Made by a program: the position numbers and the translations under genes. The notes under the pieces are model-generated. The model had not been told where the DNA came from and searched no databases. It saw nothing but the letters and a program-made list of their open reading frames with translations. A stretch of 64,000 nucleotides of DNA from Caenimonas sp. SL110 (lineage in GTDB: Bacteria; Pseudomonadota; Gammaproteobacteria; Burkholderiales; Burkholderiaceae_C), in contig NZ_JANU01000061.1 in the NCBI RefSeq assembly GCF_001044395.1, forward strand, positions 1 to 64,000. Direction: 5' to 3'. Shown piece after piece: positions 61,968 to 64,000 of this stretch (positions are counted from its first letter, which is position 1; every line of letters begins with the position of its first letter).

Positions 61968-63371
61968 TCAGTACCCGGCCTTCTGCACGATGGGAAGCAT
62001 CGCGGCCATCGACCCGACAAAGTAGAGCAGGTTGCCCGAAGCCGGCCCCAGGTAATACACGTTGCCTTCATGGACGGCCAGGAACGCGCCGGTCGCCGGG
62101 TAGTAGCGATACAGGTAGCCCGTGCCGACTTCGGTGCTCACGCCTGCAGGCTGGAGCAGGGTTTGCGCGTCAACTTCAGCGAAGTTGAAAACACGCTCGG
62201 CCTGCGCGGCATTGCGAATGATGTTGATGATGCCGCCCGGTGCGCCAAAGATGGAGCCGCTGATCGCATATCCGCCTGAGCCCCCCGAGGTGTAGCTCAC
62301 GTCGCCCGCAGTCGCAGCGCAGAACGCCCACTCCGAATAGCTCGACCAGAGCGTCTTGACCTTCTGGGTGTAGCCGCGCTTGATGAAGCGGTGATCGCAT
62401 CGATAGGCTTCTGCCCGTTTCCAGATCGCAGCGCCGTCGAACTGCGCACTGGCCAGCGGCAGGATGCCATCGTTGCCATATTCGATCGCGAAGTTGCTGC
62501 GCAGGTAACCGTATGAGAACACCAGTGAAGGCGACGAGCCTTCCTTGAACACGCCCAGGCCCAGTTGCAGGTCAGGCGACTGCAGGTCGCGCGCGCCGTA
62601 CGCCACGATGCGCTCGTAGTAACCCGGCAGCGTGCTGGGTTGCGCGGTGCCGCAGCGGCCGTTGCCGGTGACGGGCAGCCGTGGTGTGTAGCTGTTCAGG
62701 CGTGCAAGCCATGGATTGCATTTGCCACCCGACATGTTCAGGCCGTCGTAGTTGGTCCAGGCCAGGTCGGCCAGGAAACCCGGCCAGGTATCGGCCAGCT
62801 CGGTCACCGTCTGCAAGCCCAGGCCAAGCGCAACATCTGCGAGTGGACTGCCGTGATGGGGTGTCGCCAGCGTGATGAGGTGCACCACCTTGTCGCCGCC
62901 GCGCTGGCCGTCGCTGAACACCTGCTCCTGCATCATCGAGCGGGCCACGAGTCCGCCCATCGAATGCGCAAGGATCACGATGCGCTTTTTGCCAAAGCCG
63001 AAATCCGGCGCGGATGTCGGTTTGTCGTAGTAAGCCTGCACTGCGTTGCGCAGCGAAGCACCGAGCGCAGCGATGCTGCGCGGCGCTGCGGCATCGGCCA
63101 CGACTTCTGCATTGCTCGTGCTGTAGCTGAATGAATACGGCTTGAATGTCGCCTGCCACGAGGGGTTCTGTTCGTACGCGCGCAGGAAGCTTTCCCAGCC
63201 TTCGTTGCCGCCACCCAGGCCGTGAACCAGCAGGACCGGAATGCGCGTGCCCAACGCGAATGGATCAACCGAGGAGCCGTTGTTGAAACGGGACGGTGTC
63301 AGCAGCGGTGCGGCATGCGCGAGCGCGGCGCCAAACGCCAACAGGGCAGCGAAGAAGATTCTGAAAAACAT
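61968..63371 (-). CDS. Secreted lipase/esterase (alpha/beta hydrolase)
   Basis: The 467-residue protein has a signal peptide (MFFRIFFAALLAFGAALAHA), the oxyanion-region motif VLLVHGLGGGNEGWESF, the nucleophile elbow VILAHSMGGLVARSMM (AHSMG) and LATPHHGSPLADVALG, as in triacylglycerol lipases and lipase class 2 enzymes. Several Cys in the second half could form disulphides. The C-terminal ~120 residues (from SGGSGGYAISGSIFGAPGGI) look like an extra beta-rich module. ATG 63371 gives a clean signal; an 11-codon extension is open. It leads a two-gene operon with the propeller-like gene. Confidence 0.85.
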   Translation of the reverse strand: MFFRIFFAALLAFGAALAHAAPLLTPSRFNNGSSVDPFALGTRIPVLLVHGLGGGNEGWESFLRAYEQNPSWQATFKPYSFSYSTSNAEVVADAAAPRSIAALGASLRNAVQAYYDKPTSAPDFGFGKKRIVILAHSMGGLVARSMMQEQVFSDGQRGGDKVVHLITLATPHHGSPLADVALGLGLQTVTELADTWPGFLADLAWTNYDGLNMSGGKCNPWLARLNSYTPRLPVTGNGRCGTAQPSTLPGYYERIVAYGARDLQSPDLQLGLGVFKEGSSPSLVFSYGYLRSNFAIEYGNDGILPLASAQFDGAAIWKRAEAYRCDHRFIKRGYTQKVKTLWSSYSEWAFCAATAGDVSYTSGGSGGYAISGSIFGAPGGIINIIRNAAQAERVFNFAEVDAQTLLQPAGVSTEVGTGYLYRYYPATGAFLAVHEGNVYYLGPASGNLLYFVGSMAAMLPIVQKAGY

Positions 63372-63437
63372 GATGGGTGCCCCGATTGGAACGCACGAAC
63401 TCATCGGTGGGGTATCAGCCTTGTAAAGGCCCCGCCA

Positions 63438-64000
63438 CTAGCGCGAGTCCGAGGAAGAATCGATGAATTCGACAGGGTCTTCGCTGCGTTCGCGCAACAA
63501 CCGGTCGATCAGCTTGAGCAAGGTTGCCGGCGCGACGGGCTTGGTGATGTGACCGTTGAAACCGGACCTTGCCGAGGCGGCGCGGTCGGCGGCCTGCCCG
63601 TACCCGGTGAGCGCCAGCAGGCGGCCACGGTAGTTGTACGGAGCTGCGCGCAGGGTTTGCGCCAGTTCGTAGCCGCTCATGCCCGGCAGGCCGATGTCGA
63701 GCACCGCCACATCGGGATGCTGCTGCGCCATCAGCTCCATCGCCTGTTCTGGCGTGTAGGCCACCCGCACTTCGTACCCATTGAGCTCCAGCAGCATCGC
63801 GCAGGTGTCGGCTGCGTCTTCGTTGTCGTCGACCACCAGGATATGGCCTGCGCCTTGTGCCGCTGGCTGGGAGGCTGGACCTTGCGAATCGACCGGTGGC
63901 TCGCCCAGCGGCAGCCGGACGGTGAAGCAGCTGCCCATGCCGTGGCCGGCGCTATCGCCCGAGGCGCTCCCGCCGTGCATCTCCACCAGGCTCCTGACGA
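63438..64000 (-). CDS. C-terminal part of a hybrid sensor kinase (ATPase end plus receiver)
   Basis: The frame enters from the right edge with the end of a histidine-kinase ATPase domain (VRSLVEMHGGSASGDSAGHG, MGSCFTVRLPL). It continues through a Pro/Gln/Ala linker into a receiver domain: HILVVDDNEDAADTCAMLLE, the phospho-Asp in DVAVLDIGLPGMSGYELAQT, LLALTGYGQ and the conserved Lys in NGHITKPVAP. The last ~20 residues are acidic and Ser/Asp-rich. The sensory and HisKA parts lie outside the window. Confidence 0.9.
   Translation of the reverse strand, partial: VRSLVEMHGGSASGDSAGHGMGSCFTVRLPLGEPPVDSQGPASQPAAQGAGHILVVDDNEDAADTCAMLLELNGYEVRVAYTPEQAMELMAQQHPDVAVLDIGLPGMSGYELAQTLRAAPYNYRGRLLALTGYGQAADRAASARSGFNGHITKPVAPATLLKLIDRLLRERSEDPVEFIDSSSDSR

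Overview
The window is dense, high-GC DNA with short intergenic gaps (none over about 300 bases), coding on both strands. Gene content and order suggest a betaproteobacterium of the Burkholderiales, most like Comamonadaceae or close relatives: argD-argF beside a DUF3579 gene, rpsT divergent from murJ with a SirB1-type gene, purM divergent from perM-hda, pcnB-folK, a compact kynBUA operon, a PA2778/PA2779 pair and a stand-alone infA. This placement is inference from gene content. No rRNA, tRNA, CRISPR array, insertion sequence or prophage was seen.

Layout. 1-6601: start of a Gly-rich secreted protein, an XRE regulator, serC-serA and aconitase. 6614-10868: a LysR gene divergent from two tandem BLUF-derived proteins, then a flavin monooxygenase. 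10884-16684 (minus): kynB-kynU-kynA, an FkbM methyltransferase, and argD-argF. 16928-24052: DUF3579, rpsT, murJ, SirB1-like, a ParA-like ATPase, purM, perM, hda. 24027-28226: a sensory cassette (ABC-type binding protein, CHASE hybrid kinase, divergent NarL-type regulator) lying inside an otherwise housekeeping block that continues with a HAD phosphatase, pcnB, folK and an orphan F0 subunit c gene. 31442-33902 (minus): two multiheme cytochromes c and a phosphatase. 33983-43901: small accessory genes (GNAT, DUF808, methyltransferase, L,D-transpeptidase, NUDIX, PA2778/PA2779, HPF, esterase, SRPBCC) and two related small secreted proteins. 44103-49673: gshA, infA, three RcnB-like secreted proteins, an aspartoacylase-like hydrolase and small proteins. 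49864-53591: a CesT-like chaperone translationally coupled to a 1084-residue protein that looks like a type III effector. 53668-64000: a multi-PAS sensor kinase, an operon with a radical SAM protein and a UdgX-type uracil-DNA glycosylase, an MliC-like lipoprotein, a lipase operon and the end of a hybrid kinase.

How the genes work together. serC and serA give consecutive steps of serine synthesis; kynA, kynB and kynU together convert tryptophan to anthranilate; argD and argF serve arginine synthesis. The two cytochromes probably pass electrons between a periplasmic dehydrogenase and the respiratory chain. The binding protein, kinase and regulator at 24-28 kb probably form one signalling pathway.

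Most notable: the chaperone/effector-like pair; the radical SAM-UdgX operon, whose start region carries a CTG-N10-CAG (LexA-like) palindrome; an 8-mer GTCCTACA found 43-65 bases upstream of five small-protein or stress-type genes, always pointing towards the gene; tandem BLUF-like proteins without the photochemical tyrosine; and an orphan c-subunit gene.
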